A DNA stretch of 64,000 nucleotides from Limonium bicolor (Eukaryota; Streptophyta; Magnoliopsida; Caryophyllales; Plumbaginaceae). The notes under the pieces were generated by a model. That model was given only the letters and a program-made list of their open reading frames with translations, ran no database searches and was not told where the DNA came from. The translations under genes were made by a program, and so were the position numbers. The stretch spans positions 351,725,636 through 351,789,635 of the forward strand of contig CM041776.1 of NCBI GenBank assembly GCA_023374045.1. Reading direction: 5' to 3'. This document shows positions 19,762 to 31,200 of this stretch, piece by piece; within the stretch, counting starts at the first letter, position 1; every line of letters starts with the position of its first letter.

Positions 19762-22202
19762 ATGACATATCCTTGTCTAATTTTCATTAATGCAGAGTAT
19801 CCTACAATCAACATGGTAGCCTCTATTTCTCTTGGAGCCAAGAAACTAAGACCTTTCACCTTCGGGTCACTGAAAATTTCACCTTCAAAATGCTGAAGCA
19901 ATCTGTCTCGGAGGCCATTCGTCAACTAGGTTGCGGATACGATGTAGGAAGGATGACTTATCAAAATTTGTTTTCAAGGGAACCAATGGTGTACTCTGCA
20001 CTTCAATTGAACACTGATGGAGATATTCAAGCAATGATTGACAACTACAAGTGTAGTTGGGACCTCTCCCAGAGCATGGAGATTCATGTGGAGATGGATG
20101 GTGATGATGATGAAGATGATGACTTGTACGAGCCCAGGGATGAAGATGATGAATCATCAGATGATGAGGTCGAACTAATACCAGAAGAATTTCTTCATCA
20201 ACCAGATGTTGATAAAGGCACTAGTCAAGAAGGCCCGAATGTGCCGTTCTATCATCACGTGGATTGGAATGCTATCAACGCATTGAGTACTGATGTTGAA
20301 CGACGAGGTGTTCCACAATGGCAGTCTGGAGGAAATTTTGAAGTCCAACAAGAGTTCGATGACAAGGAGAGTCTGGTTAGTGCTGTTAAAGACTTTCACA
20401 TTACAAATAATCTTGATTTTCGTGTTGTAAGGAGCTCGAGTAGAGCGTATGCTGTCCAATGTGCAAGTGGGGAAGAATGTAGGTTTTATATAAGGGGATC
20501 GTTGTTGTCCGGTGAGACAGAATGGAAGATAACAAGACAAAGGCCACACTCCTGCACTCCTCAAACCGACAGACAAGATCACCGACAAATGAATTATCAT
20601 TTCATTGCGGAGGCCATTCTACCCCATATCAGCCGTAACCCGGGCATGAGTGTTCTAGATGTAATAGAACAAGTTCGTGGCCAGTACAACAGGACCGTTT
20701 CATACAGAAAAGCTTGGCTGGCGAGGTGTGAAGCAATAGGAAAGATGTACGGGGATTGGGTTGAATCATATGCCCAACTACCAAGGTTGTTCATGGCAAT
20801 AAAACATAAAATACCTGGATCGGTAGTTAATCTGAAATCAGTTCCAGGTTTGAAGATGAGACTCAAACAACGCAAGTCAAATTCTTCCAACGATGCTTCT
20901 GGGCGTTCGGACCATGCATCTCAGCATTCAAGCACTTCAAACCCATGCTTCAGATAGATGGTACACATCTATATGGTAAGTTCAAAGGTAAGCTTTTGAT
21001 AGCGGCAACACAAGATGGAAACAACAAAATTATACCTGTTGCATTCGCTATAGTTGAGTCTAAAGATTTGGATTCTTGGAAGTACTTCCTCGACAAGGTA
21101 AGGTTGCATGTCATCGGTCAAAGGAACGATGTGTCGATAATTACAGATCGTGGACCTGCTATAATAAGCATCGTGGAGTCAGACAATTTATGGAGACCCC
21201 CAATGGCTCACCATTTCTACTGCATAAGCCATATTGCATCAATTTTAACTCAAGGTTCAAAAACAAAAGGTTGAAGAAGTATCTGATCAACACAGGTATC
21301 CTAATCTTTCAATTAATGTACTTCAATAATTAAATTGAGTATTTTCAATGTTTAACATTGACTTATTATCATGTATTTAGCGTACGAATTTAGAAGGCAT
21401 CATGTCCAGAGAAGATATAATCACCTTCTATCTCAGAATACCGACATTGAGCGATTCTTCAATGACCTGCCATTTGAGAAGTGGTCTAGGGCATATGATG
21501 AAGGAAGGAGGTGGGGCCACATGACAACCAATCTGGTCGAATGCATCAATGGAGTGCTAAAGAGTGTCCGAACTCTACCCATCACCGCCATTGTTACCAG
21601 CACACTGTACAAGTTGGTAAATTATTTTAATGACAACCTTGACACATACAACGGCCAGCAAATAGCGGGTTCCACATTGTATACGGATCTTGCGACTTCC
21701 AAGATTGAAGAAAACCGTAGACTGTCTAACAGTCACAATGTAACCCGCTACAATGAGATCGACCCAGTGTACGAGGTCGAAGATTTTGGCTCAGTGGCTA
21801 TGAGGAGGAACCGTGGGAAGTACAAGGTTGATTCGATGATCTGAGCTGTGAGTGTGGGGAGTGGCAAGCGTTCAAATACCCATGCTCTCATGTCATGGCC
21901 GTGTGTTGCAGAACCGGTTTGTTATGGAAAATTACGTGCACCCGGTGTACAAGTTGGACACAATGATCGAGGCATATGGCGGTGATCCTTTTACACCGCT
22001 AGGTAATGAAGAAAACTGGCCAGCATATACAGGGGTTAAGGTGGTACCAGCACCTGATGCCATTCGGACTGTCAGGGGAAGACCTAGGTATTCTAGGCTT
22101 CAAAATGAAATGGATGAAAATGAAACGAGTACAGAACGTAGACGTTGTCGACATTGTTTACAAACAGGTCATAATAGGAGGAACTGCCCTAATAGAGGGT
22201 AA
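19762..22202 (+). pseudogene. MuDR-type MULE transposase (frameshifted)
   Basis: The element's DDE transposase, which binds the TIRs and catalyses excision and insertion. The likely start is ATG 19762 (MTYPCLIFINAE), then a shift near 19800 into YNQHGSLYFSW and the long frame to 20830. This frame carries DGDIQAMIDNY, an acidic linker (near 20100-20170) and the MuDR DNA-binding region FDDKESLVSAVKDFHITNNL with VQCASGEECRFYIRG. After a shift near 20830 come FWAFGPCISAFKHFKP and the catalytic block QIDGTHLYGKFKG (first Asp), ITDRG (second Asp) and HHFYCISH. An intron of about 90 bp (21292-21380) follows, then YEFRRHHVQRRY and LVECINGVLK (catalytic Glu). Then another shift, SWIM finger CECGEWQAFKYPCSHVMAVC, a further shift, and a CCHC knuckle CRHCLQTGHNRRNCP before TAA 22202. 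Five or so single-base shifts lie mostly at short homopolymers. Inactive as written. Confidence 0.92.
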
Positions 22203-22789
22203 ATTGATTGTGGTTTTCAGATGTTATATATGCTCCTGCGTAGACAGGTAGTGCCTTTAGCAAGCACACAAAAAAATGTAATTTTTCTAAGTACCAATGA
22301 AGTGTGTTTTATGTTGAGTGTATAACATAAATGTGCGCTCTTATGTTAAGAATTACGTACAATCTATACAATGTTTGGGTTAGATCGGCTATAGCAAAGA
22401 CACAATTTGACTGTTGTTTTACAATTAATTAACGAACATGTGATAAAAAATTGAAAAAAACGCTAGCTCAAATGACCAACCCAATGAAGTCGTCTTAATT
22501 CCGTAAGAAGTTATAATGGATATAAATGCATCATAGGACTTTAATATCATTACAAAACTGGTTAATAACATAAAATATGACATTGCCTGAAAAGTTAAAA
22601 ACTGAGAAAACGTTAACTCTGGTGCCATTTATATGAAGTCACGTGGGTCCCGTATGGTCCTAAAACTCCAGAGAAATGACTTAGATCCGTAGTATAACTG
22701 TTCAACTATCATCGTACAAAATTTGGTCAAGTTCTGGAACCGTTAAAGCATAGCACGAATGATTCAAAAGTTGGAAAAAAAATTTCCTA
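22203..22789. other. MULE 3' non-coding region
   Basis: AT-rich sequence between the transposase stop and the right TIR. It contains no credible gene; a short minus-strand hydrophobic frame at 22425-22628 is low complexity. It presumably holds the transposase 3' UTR. Confidence 0.5.
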
Positions 22790-22961
22790 GACGAAATGCA
22801 CAGAAGCCGCCCCAACATTGTGGCGTTTTCCAGCAGATAAGTAAGAAGCCGTCCCAAACTCGTGGCTGCTTCAAGTAAAAAAATGCAGAAGCAGCCGTAA
22901 TCTCGTGGCGGTTTCTGGCAAGCTGCCACAGTACCGTGGCTACTTCTTTGCAAGGGTTGGT
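22790..22961 (-). repeat. MULE right terminal inverted repeat
   Basis: The reverse complement of the left TIR at 10261-10433, ending in AAGGGTTGGT. The same dyads of GCCAC/GTGGC are present. A few point differences, such as CGTCCC for GCCCC, show modest divergence between the two ends. Confidence 0.92.
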
Positions 22962-23481
22962 CCATTAGTGAATTGAACCTTGAACTATATATAAAACCAC
23001 CTCCCTACACTTCAAAAGAAAAAAAAAGGCGTCGTGATCTTCCCAAGATTAAGGAGAGTTAAAGTTGAGATCAATAGAAGGATAAAAATATAAGTGGACA
23101 AGGGAAATAGATTGATACTCTATTTTTATGACTGATGTCTTTCGGCTGATAAAGTAGAAGTTGAGGTAAATTATTGTGTTCATCGCTTATATGTTTTTTA
23201 TACTTTGTGCACAATTGATTTATTGAAAGTTGATAAATGATGTTGAGGTGATTATGGAATTTACCGAACAACATGGGTAATTAATATGCTTTGTTTTGAA
23301 GTATTGTTGTTGCAAGACTATATGGATATCGTATGTGTTCATTATTATGGACAAATTGATTTCGGTGGTCTTCAAACATGTTGTTTTGTGTGCATAATAA
23401 GGGAAGCTCTTCTTGGAAACTTGGACAAATTCTTAAACTGATTTATGCGCCACTACCAATATATTGCGTTTAAGCCACTAT
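22962..23481. other. intergenic sequence right of the MULE
   Basis: I recognise nothing here. A TATA-like ATATATAAAACC near 22988 and an A-rich run follow the TIR. A short minus-strand frame at 23071-23274 has no domain. Confidence 0.4.
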
Positions 23482-24545
23482 TGTAACACCCCAACTACTA
23501 ACACCATGATTATCGCTTAATCCTCCATGTCATTACTGTAATATCGCAGCGGAAATTCTATCTAAGTTGGTGTTACCGCTGTCAGTCACCCACGTGACTA
23601 AATAAGCCTATTCAAACTTCAAGTACTCAGGGTCTGATGGTCCAGAATATACCGAGCATAAATATTTACAAAACTTAAACCAAAATATACCGAGTATCAA
23701 ATATCTCGTACTGCTAATACAAGTTTACTACAACGTCTAACTATTTACAACCATGAGTGTACATACACAAATCATGTATCAAAATACATGAAACCTGAAA
23801 TACGTCTACCCACTCATACTCTCAGGGTGAGTCGTCTTCCGTCCCTTACCTGAAAAATATGGTAGGCCCTGAGGGGCTTAGCACCTTTGCTGGTATGATA
23901 AACGTGCAGCCCACGAGCTACCGAGGTTACACACGACTAATTGGTCGTACACATGCAATTGATTATTACATAAACAATAACATGAAGTACAATAATATGT
24001 AGCACACCAACAATACATAACTCAATAGATCAAACGTCGTAATGGAAGTCCATCGGTAAGTGAGTTAGTTTTCTTTTCGTTCCAAGGCCCGATAATTGTT
24101 TAGTTCTCGTAATCGGCCATAATCATATAATGTTGAGCATTTTTTAATTAGAACTGTTCATAATTCATTCCGTTGTTTACCTTATCAGGTTGTGAGTAAC
24201 CCTAACAGTGAGTTATTAAGTTCGCAGCACATGTGCTCAGTGGCTCCACTGTGTAAATCCACCGCTTTAACAGGGTTGTTTATTCATCTCTTGCATTCAT
24301 GGCTAATCCTTGTGTATCAAAACTACGTAAGGCACATAAGGTTCTTGCACTAAATGCATCACCATACTTAGGTCCTCTATCATTTAAAACACGAGTGTCC
24401 CTATTGTCAAAATTAACAGAATTATTGCAGAAGCATACTCACACATTCAAAAGGCAAAGAATCATTCATTGATTTACACATTTGACTCTATGTATCCATT
24501 ATAGCACTAGACTCTCGATTAAGTGAAACAGAACAGAAATTAGAG
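23482..24545 (-). mobile_element. truncated LTR related to the 4.4-kb LTRs of the element at 28289
   Basis: It begins TGTAACACCCCAACTACTAA and shares scattered blocks with the LTRs at 28289 and 37885: CGCAGCGGA, the block GTCACCCACGTGACT, GGTCTGATG, ACCGAG, then an ACCTG...GGGGCTCAGC/GGGGCTTAGC pair. It is clearly diverged from them and stops around 24545, where the Copia gag fragment begins. I take it as the R/U5-side end of a related gypsy LTR in minus orientation. The inner boundary is approximate. Confidence 0.6.
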
Positions 24546-25990
24546 CTAGGGTTTAGAGTTGTATCGACAAAACCACATGTAGTACTTCCCTGTTCCCTTT
24601 TGGTCATCTAGTTCTTTGTAAAATGTGCTAGCAGCTGGTTTACTTGCTCAAGAGTAAACATTGCATTGCTCCCTTCACGACTTGTTGAAGCATGGGTGGT
24701 CTCACCACTTGTTGTTGTTCCTGCAGTAGGCCCTTTCTATCCTTCTTCTATGATGGGGGAAACCCTTGAATTTGGTAGCATCTGTCCACTGTGTGCCCAC
24801 TTTTCTCACAGTAAGTGCTGAACAAGGTGTTATGTCTTCTTTCTCTGATTTGCAAAGCCCTTCCACCTCTCTTGTTTGATTCGACTGCAAATGACAGAGA
24901 TGCTTCTCCTTTTGAAGATGAACAAACATTCTTCTGTCACTCTTTGTGGGTCAAGAGCAAATACACTTGTTTGATTGAGGAAAGAGGTGACATAAGGAGT
25001 ATATTTCCTTGCACAATGGAGAATCTTTCAGAATGGCCCATCGGAAATTGTACAATTCTCTGTCATCTAAAAATCTACTTTTAGCCCGTGTCCGCCTAGC
25101 ATTCACAGTTGGGTACTTCTTCTGAAGAATCAAGCTCATCCCAGATCTTCTTGATTCTGATATAATAAGCCCTAATCATTTCATCTCCCTGCTTCGTTTT
25201 TATCAATTTCTGGTGTAGCGAGTATATCTGGGCAGTGTTGGATTCTTTGAATCTTACGGACAATTCGCTCCAATCTGCGCTGTTGTCTTGCAATACAAGA
25301 CCGTGTCTGCATTATCTTTGTCCATCATAGTCAAGAGCCAGGAGGTCACCATTTGATTGCATCGGTCCCATGCTCTCGCTTTAGACTCCGGATCTATGGG
25401 TCTTGCAAAAGTTCCCTGAACATAACAAATCTTATTCTTTGCTCTTAATGCGATCGTCATGCCTTGTTTCCACGCCCTAAACCCCTTTCCTTTGAATTTT
25501 CCAGCTAAAAGCATACCGACGTTTTCAGAATTTTCCAAGAAGAGGGGATCGGAATTGGCTATAGTAGCAACTCCTTGTAACAAGCTCTTCATCGTTTCAC
25601 TGGTTTCTGCCTTATCTTTTCCTTTCTCATAATCTTCAGTCGACATTGTTGAATCTTGTTATCAAAATCGATAGCACCAAAGAGGAAAACAACCAGAAAA
25701 ACCAATGAAAGTCTATCCCTCGTCAAAGCCCTCGCTCTGATACCATGTAAAAATACTACGATGGTTTATTAGAGATGGAAAGATCTTATGTTTGTGAAGA
25801 GTAAAACAAAGAAGTGTTGCAGTGAAGAAGGTGAAGAAGCGAGAAAACGGATAGCTGCACAAAGCTTTTATCGGGGAGGAAAATTCATTCTACGGAACCA
25901 ATTCTGTAGACTTACGAAACTAACTTAAAACAGAAAACAAAAGACTAAACTAACCTAATATCTAAACACTGCATTTTAACTCACTTAACA
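24546..25990 (-). mobile_element. 5' fragment of a Ty1/Copia retrotransposon (LTR end, PBS, gag)
   Basis: On the minus strand the order is LTR end, primer-binding site, gag. The PBS TGGTATCAGAGC (complementary to initiator tRNA-Met) lies at 25745-25734, directly after an LTR end reading ...TTTTTACA. The gag ORF follows. The pol part is missing because the fragment abuts the LTR fragment to its left. The LTR would extend from 25746 to about 25990; its outer edge could not be fixed. Confidence 0.75.
24600..25646 (-). pseudogene. Copia gag polyprotein fragment
   Basis: It starts at ATG 25646 with MSTEDYEKGKDKAETSE. It contains the plant Copia gag block: ENVGMLLAGKFKGKGFRAWK, MTIALRAKNKICYVQGT, ARAWDRCNQMVTSWLL, then in another frame SVRFKESNTAQIYSLHQKL and YIRIKKIWDELDS. 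A zinc-knuckle remnant YCEKSGHTVDRCYQIQGFPP lies near 24810-24755, apparently lacking its first Cys. It packages element RNA in an active Copia. Two or more frameshifts make this a relic. Confidence 0.82.
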
Positions 25991-26039
25991 AATGAAACCA
26001 AATGCGATTCCAAATCCTCCATCAAGTACTCCGGAAATC

Positions 26040-27030
26040 ACGGATGGTTTGGAGGAGGTCATATAATTGAAATTCTTGGAATTTAAATAGTTACACTATT
26101 TGGTTAAAGGAATTTGAATTCCAAGAATTTTGGTAACTGCCATATTCTGGCCTTATCTTGGGAATAGTATTCCCTGATTTTTAGTTAGGAATTGGAATTC
26201 CAAATGAGTTGTCATCCGTGAAATATTTATAAATATAGATGTTTTCGAAATTTCCACCGACATGAATGCAACTAATTATTTATCTCATATTTTTATCTAA
26301 CACTTTTATTCTCGTTATTCTTCAATTACGCTTTATCTTTTTGTTTTGAATAATTTACTATTTATTTATTTGGTTTGATCTAGGGTACTAGGGTTAAGGT
26401 ATAAAAGTTTACATTGTAATATTTTTTTAATGTAGAACGTTTTAACTACATTTCAATAATTAGTAATACTTTTAAAAGATTTTTTATCGACTTTTAAGAT
26501 CCAGATCACTTCGTAAACAAACTAATTTATATCAATCCCATACATATTACATGCAAATATAATATGTTTAGTGTTTCCTTCTACATTCTACATGCTCCAT
26601 AATTACAAGTTTATATTCATAGTATCAATATTAATGTTATCCGAAAATTTAATTAGAAAATAAGAGAAATTTCAAAAATATTTTTTATTTACTTATTTTT
26701 TCGGGCTCTTATAAATATGACAAGTAAAATTATCAATTATTATTTACCAAATATATTTTTACAAATTCTCAATTTAATTTATATAATTAAAAGTTGAATA
26801 TACAACTAATAATTGATAATGTGTTAATTGTTAATGATTTATTAGTAACTGGATACTTATTCCAAATTTATTCCTATCATTATTCTGACAACCAAACAAA
26901 GAAATCATCGATTCTCAGTATTTCTGTCATAGCAAACAAATTATGTTATATTCTATTCTTGGAATTCCATTCAAGAAATGCTATTCCAGGAATTAACATT
27001 TTAAGAACCAAACAAGCCGTAAAACCGTCT
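26040..27030. mobile_element. possible non-autonomous DNA transposon (AT-rich, imperfect inverted ends)
   Basis: The left end reads TATTTGGTTAAAGGAATTTG near 26097; the right end, reverse-complemented from about 27017, reads TTGTTTGGTTCTTAAAATG followed by TTAATTCCTGGAAT. Both carry nested GGAATTC motifs. The middle is very AT-rich without coding sequence. The inverted match is imperfect and I found no certain target duplication, so this remains a guess at a Harbinger- or hAT-type MITE. Confidence 0.35.
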
Positions 27031-27057
27031 TAATCTTGATAGGGCGATTAGGTATCT

Positions 27058-27226
27058 TCACAGTTGTTATATATAAAGTGAACAAGGTCAACAACTCCTA
27101 TCCAAAACGACCCACGATTCCCACATGCAATTAAATATTAGTAAAAAAAAGACGTCCCAATTAAAAATTCGAGTTCCCATTGTAGTAAGTTAATAACTGT
27201 GCCAAAGGCCCAAGCAGCCTATAGCT
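27058..27226 (+). repeat. relic copy of the BAHD gene promoter segment
   Basis: A direct repeat of 56064-56230, which lies 290-450 bp upstream of the first ATG of the BAHD locus. Both share TCACAGTTGTTATATATAAA, AAGGTCAACAACTCCT, CAATTAAATATTAGTAAAAA and GCCTATAGCT. The copy here has CACATG where the gene-proximal copy has the G-box CACGTG. No BAHD exon follows. It is either what is left of an upstream BAHD duplicate or a captured fragment. Confidence 0.85.
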
Positions 27227-27299
27227 GTGTTTAACTTAATTTTATTGTGCATATATATCCTAATTTAATTAATGTTTGTTTATGATACTAAGTGTATAT

Positions 27300-28288
27300 A
27301 GTGTATATCAAAGTGTTATGATGACAGAGCTTGGGGTAAGGTTAAGAGGTCCCGTCATGTGGACTTCTGGAAAGGTACATATGTCATCACTTACTCTTTG
27401 CTTATGATTGATAGGTTGTCATCACTAACAAGTCCATGTAAGTGTTTGTTAGTTTTTTCCTGTGTATAATTAAGTGTCCACGCCAACCCGGGAGTTTGGA
27501 GTTTGGGTATTATGTCATGAGATATATGCATGACATAATCACCCTATTTGGTCAGATAAGGGATCCGTTAGAACATGTATGCCATATTTATATGTATTTT
27601 TCAACTACTAATGTAATTGTTTATTGTTTAACTAATTTTGTCTTGTTTTGTTCTTCAAAGGTTTTCTTTAGTGTTGGAGAATATACCAGAGAAACCATCA
27701 ACGGTATGCAAGAGGATTGGGCGGAGTTCCTCTACATGATTTTGGTTTGATGTTTCACTTTGTATTTTCGAATTGTTTATTTATAATTTTGTGTAGACTT
27801 TTATGGATTGATAGGTTATGAAAGATGATCATTTTGAGTACAATAGTGACCATTTGGATAGGTGTGTATATATATTGTCATTATGACCATTTGAAGTGTG
27901 ATATATGGTCATTGTGATCATTTGATCATAATTTTGTTTTGTTGACAATTTTGCTACAAAGAGTGATAACATCCTCTAACAAGTGATGTAGGGAGAATTG
28001 TGGGTATATCTGAATGCACTTTTTTTTACAGGTTTTGTGACTTATGTGTGATTATAGACAAAACGAGAAAAACCAATATATATATATATATATTCGGCGT
28101 TTCCTACTAAGCACCGCCAATAATATGTAAAAACAAGGCCATTTTCCACGGTTCTTAAGCAACATCCGCCAAAAATGGCTTAATTATATATATATATATA
28201 TTTGGTGGTTTTTACTAAGAACCACCGAAAATGTCACGCTTTACTTTCTGTATACCACCCCTGCTAGCTTATATTTTCAAAGATTAAT
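27300..28288 (+). mobile_element. CACTA transposon, left fragment
   Basis: This segment carries an Ulp1-like protease remnant and, at 28080-28230, short inverted units such as GGCGGTGCTTAG/GGTGGTTTTT...AACCACCGAAAATG. The same unit type occurs at 55505-55629 next to a true CACTA terminus. The two pieces were separated by insertion of the LARD element, which left a TTAAT duplication on each side (28284-28288 and 55499-55503). The original left terminus is not visible. Confidence 0.6.
27471..27750 (+). pseudogene. Ulp1-like (C48) cysteine protease C-terminus, catalytic Cys lost
   Basis: Two exons read KCPRQPGSLEFGYYVMRYMH DIITLFGQI (27471-27570) and, after an intron, YTRETINGMQEDWAEFLYM (27665-27748). 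This is the C-terminal end of the Ulp1/SENP-type protease commonly carried by plant CACTA elements. The canonical motif there is QxGSxECGYYVMRYM; here the Cys codon is TTT (Phe), so the nucleophile is gone. Upstream exons with the His and Asp of the triad are not recognisable. It is a dead fragment. Confidence 0.7.
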
Positions 28289-31200
28289 TGTAACACCACT
28301 ACCGCTAATACCGTCATTACTATATAAATACTTACCTTCGCAGCGGATATTACATACACAACGACGGGTGTATAATGCCGTTAGTCACCCACGTGACTAA
28401 CAAGGCGAGTTACAATCCTACGTACTATCGGTCTGATGAATATGAACATACCGAGTACTCTACACAATACATTACTTCCCATTGCATACTCAACCATAAT
28501 TCAAATACAACTCCAATACAATACTATACCGAGTCTACTACAATCCTTAAATTACCGATATAGTTTGGACTACCAAATTCGTAATACATTACAAATACAA
28601 TCCCTATTTCTCAACTACCCATGCTTACATAGCAACCCCGTCCTACTCTCTCGAACAGTGGTCAGCTTCGAATACCTGTAAAAATAAAAATGATACCCCT
28701 AGGGGCTCAGCAAAATTGTTGCATATGAAATTCGCATATACCGCGTGCTAACCGCGGTACTGACTGACTACTTTGGGTCGGATATACATGGAGTTCGTTT
28801 TACATGCATACATACATACTAATACCACAACAATACAATCAACAATACTTACATACATATACAAGGTTCGTTACCTACCAAGGAAGACAATTTGTCAGTC
28901 AACCGTTCATTTAGTTATTCGTTCACCCGGTTTCATCGGATGCTCTCTTTCTCCTTAATCGGGTTCACAAAGTTTACACCAAGCTTAATCTTACTTACTC
29001 GTTGTTTTACTTACACTGCGCTCAATACCTTACTCATTATTTACTCATGCTTTACTCAGTACTCACTACTACCTATACTTACTCTTACTCAGTACTCATT
29101 TACTCGTACTTACTCATTGCTCGGTACTCATTACATACTCATACTTACTCCTTACTCAATACTCATTACTTTACTCATACATACGCAATACTCAATACTC
29201 ATTACTTTTGGCCTCGGGGCGAGTCATACACAAGACTCGCCACCGGGCCTACAAATACAAAGGGCTATACACTTAGCTCCTCAAATACACAAATGTCCGT
29301 TTTTACCGGACTACTCAAATTCCCAACACTCCTCTCTCAGAGTATCTTACAATCTCATGGATTAGCCTAGAAGTATCCCTCTCGATAACCTCCACTAGCT
29401 TAGGGAATTACCACCGTCTAGTATTCTCAGATTTAGGAGTTCCCCAACGTATCGAATACTCTCATGTTCAGGACATTACTTACATCATTCGGGTCCTCTC
29501 ATAGTGGGTCGACTAGTTGCTAAGGGGTATGGAGATCCCTCATCATTCTTTACTACTCTCATGGTTCATGTCTTGCTCTACCATCAATACCTCTATTAGA
29601 GGTTACTTATATATACTTCCACTACTTATTGTTTTATGGATTGTTCATTTTGGTTCTCTTACCATTATCGGGAGGTTACTAATCCCGTACACTCTCTCAC
29701 ATTCTAGTGAGTTCTTTGGTTTGCGTTATCGTTTCTTGGTTCGTTAGTGTTCGTGCGTTTCTACATTTTCCTTAATTCACAACCGGATTCCTACTACGAG
29801 TCACTAAACAACGAGACTCATTTATGAGTCTGTCTACACACTAAGTTAAGCCACACAATCATTTAAGAAGGGTTAGCTCATACAACATACAGCAAGACAA
29901 ACAGTGAAAGGCAATAAACTGTTTTCATGCTTTAGTCTTGATTAGCCGGCATACAGTGCACAAAACAGAGTAACTCGGTTAGCATACGGGGCATGAGAAA
30001 ATCATACCTTTCACCGAGGTTAGCTTTACCGTGTGTTCCCTTGTTCCTTGGTTCATACTTGTTCCACTGCTAATGTTTCAAACATTGTTATTAATGCTAT
30101 GTTCATACGGTACATCAATAATTACTACTCCCGTACTTACCCCGTTATCCCGGTGTACTTAGTTTCACTCATGTCAAACTATGTCCTTACTTCCTACTCA
30201 TTTCCTACACTTGTTTACACTTCTTAGGACCTTTAAATATCATCAAACAAGGCCTTAACAACTAAAACCATTACCAATCACTTCCCCATCATTAGGACAC
30301 CTTAAAACACATTCTGTTACATATTTATCCTGGTCCGGGTTTGTGTCCGGGGTTACAAACCCGGACAAATCATGGTTTTCAATTTCTGCCTTATTTTTGC
30401 CTTGGTCCGGGTATGTGTACTTGGATACAAACCCGGACCACATGCTGGGATGTGTTTCTGGCACGTTTTTGATGTGGTCCAGGTTTGTGTACTTGTTTAC
30501 TAACCCGGACCATGTCTGTAGGTGTTTAAGTTGACAGTTTTTGACCTCTTTTCAACCCCTAATTCACCTCTAATCATTTCCTATCCCACATGTTTAAACA
30601 CCTTAAAACATGCTCTAATCCTCTTCAAAACATTGGTCCAATCCTTACTCAACTTCTTACTCAAATTCTACAAACTTTCATTCCTACCGTTACATTTTGC
30701 ACACTTGTGCATTTCCTAACTTCCTCTTGGTGGTTTATACCTTCTACCAAACTTACCAAAATACTTACTCACTACTACAATTACATCCAAGGCAATTGCA
30801 CTACTTATACCCAAGTCTAACCTCATTTTCCAAGATTACAAACTCTAACTCTTTTTTTTTTTGTTATTTCTAAGATCCTCACAAGTCATTTTGCTACAGA
30901 TTTTTACACTCCTATCCCTAGTTCTCCAAATACCATTTCAAGGTTACCAAACATCTCTACTCAACCACATACACACCTAGCTCCTCCAATTTACTACGTC
31001 ACCTTAAAACACTTATTTTCTATCGAAATTTCGCCATAACCTCTCCATAAACCTTGCATAACCACATTCCTCAATTTTTACCATTTCAAATCCTAATCTA
31101 GCCACACCCTACAAGGGTCCTACCAGCACACAATATCCATTCAAAATCCATAATTCAACAATATAAGCACTAGACTTAAGTGCTTGGCTCTTAGGCCCTT

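Larger units (their letters stand above)
10261..22961 (+). mobile_element. Mutator-like element (MULE) with MuDR transposase and accessory genes
   Basis: A 12.7-kb DNA transposon bounded by inverted repeats of about 173 bp (10261-10433 and 22790-22961), both starting at the outer edge with ACCAACCCTTGCAAAGAAG. Inside are, left to right: a TATA-driven plant-mobile-domain gene with a minisatellite in its 5' intron, two minus-strand small genes (A 17006-16564 and B 18001-17525), a plus-strand small gene (C 18282-18689), a second minisatellite, and the MuDR-type transposase. The transposase and mobile-domain genes have several single-base frameshifts, so this copy probably cannot move by itself. 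No 9-bp target duplication is visible next to the TIRs. The element class is certain from TIRs plus transposase; the exact outermost base is not. Confidence 0.92.

Noticed and set aside
22962..22972. 9-bp target duplication for the MULE
   Set aside because: CCATTAGTG on the right has no match next to 10261 on the left, so I do not claim one.
28375..30820. short open frames repeated at 51204-53850
   Set aside because: They lie in both LARD LTRs, encode low-complexity Tyr/Ser/Leu-rich peptides and show no conserved start or domain.
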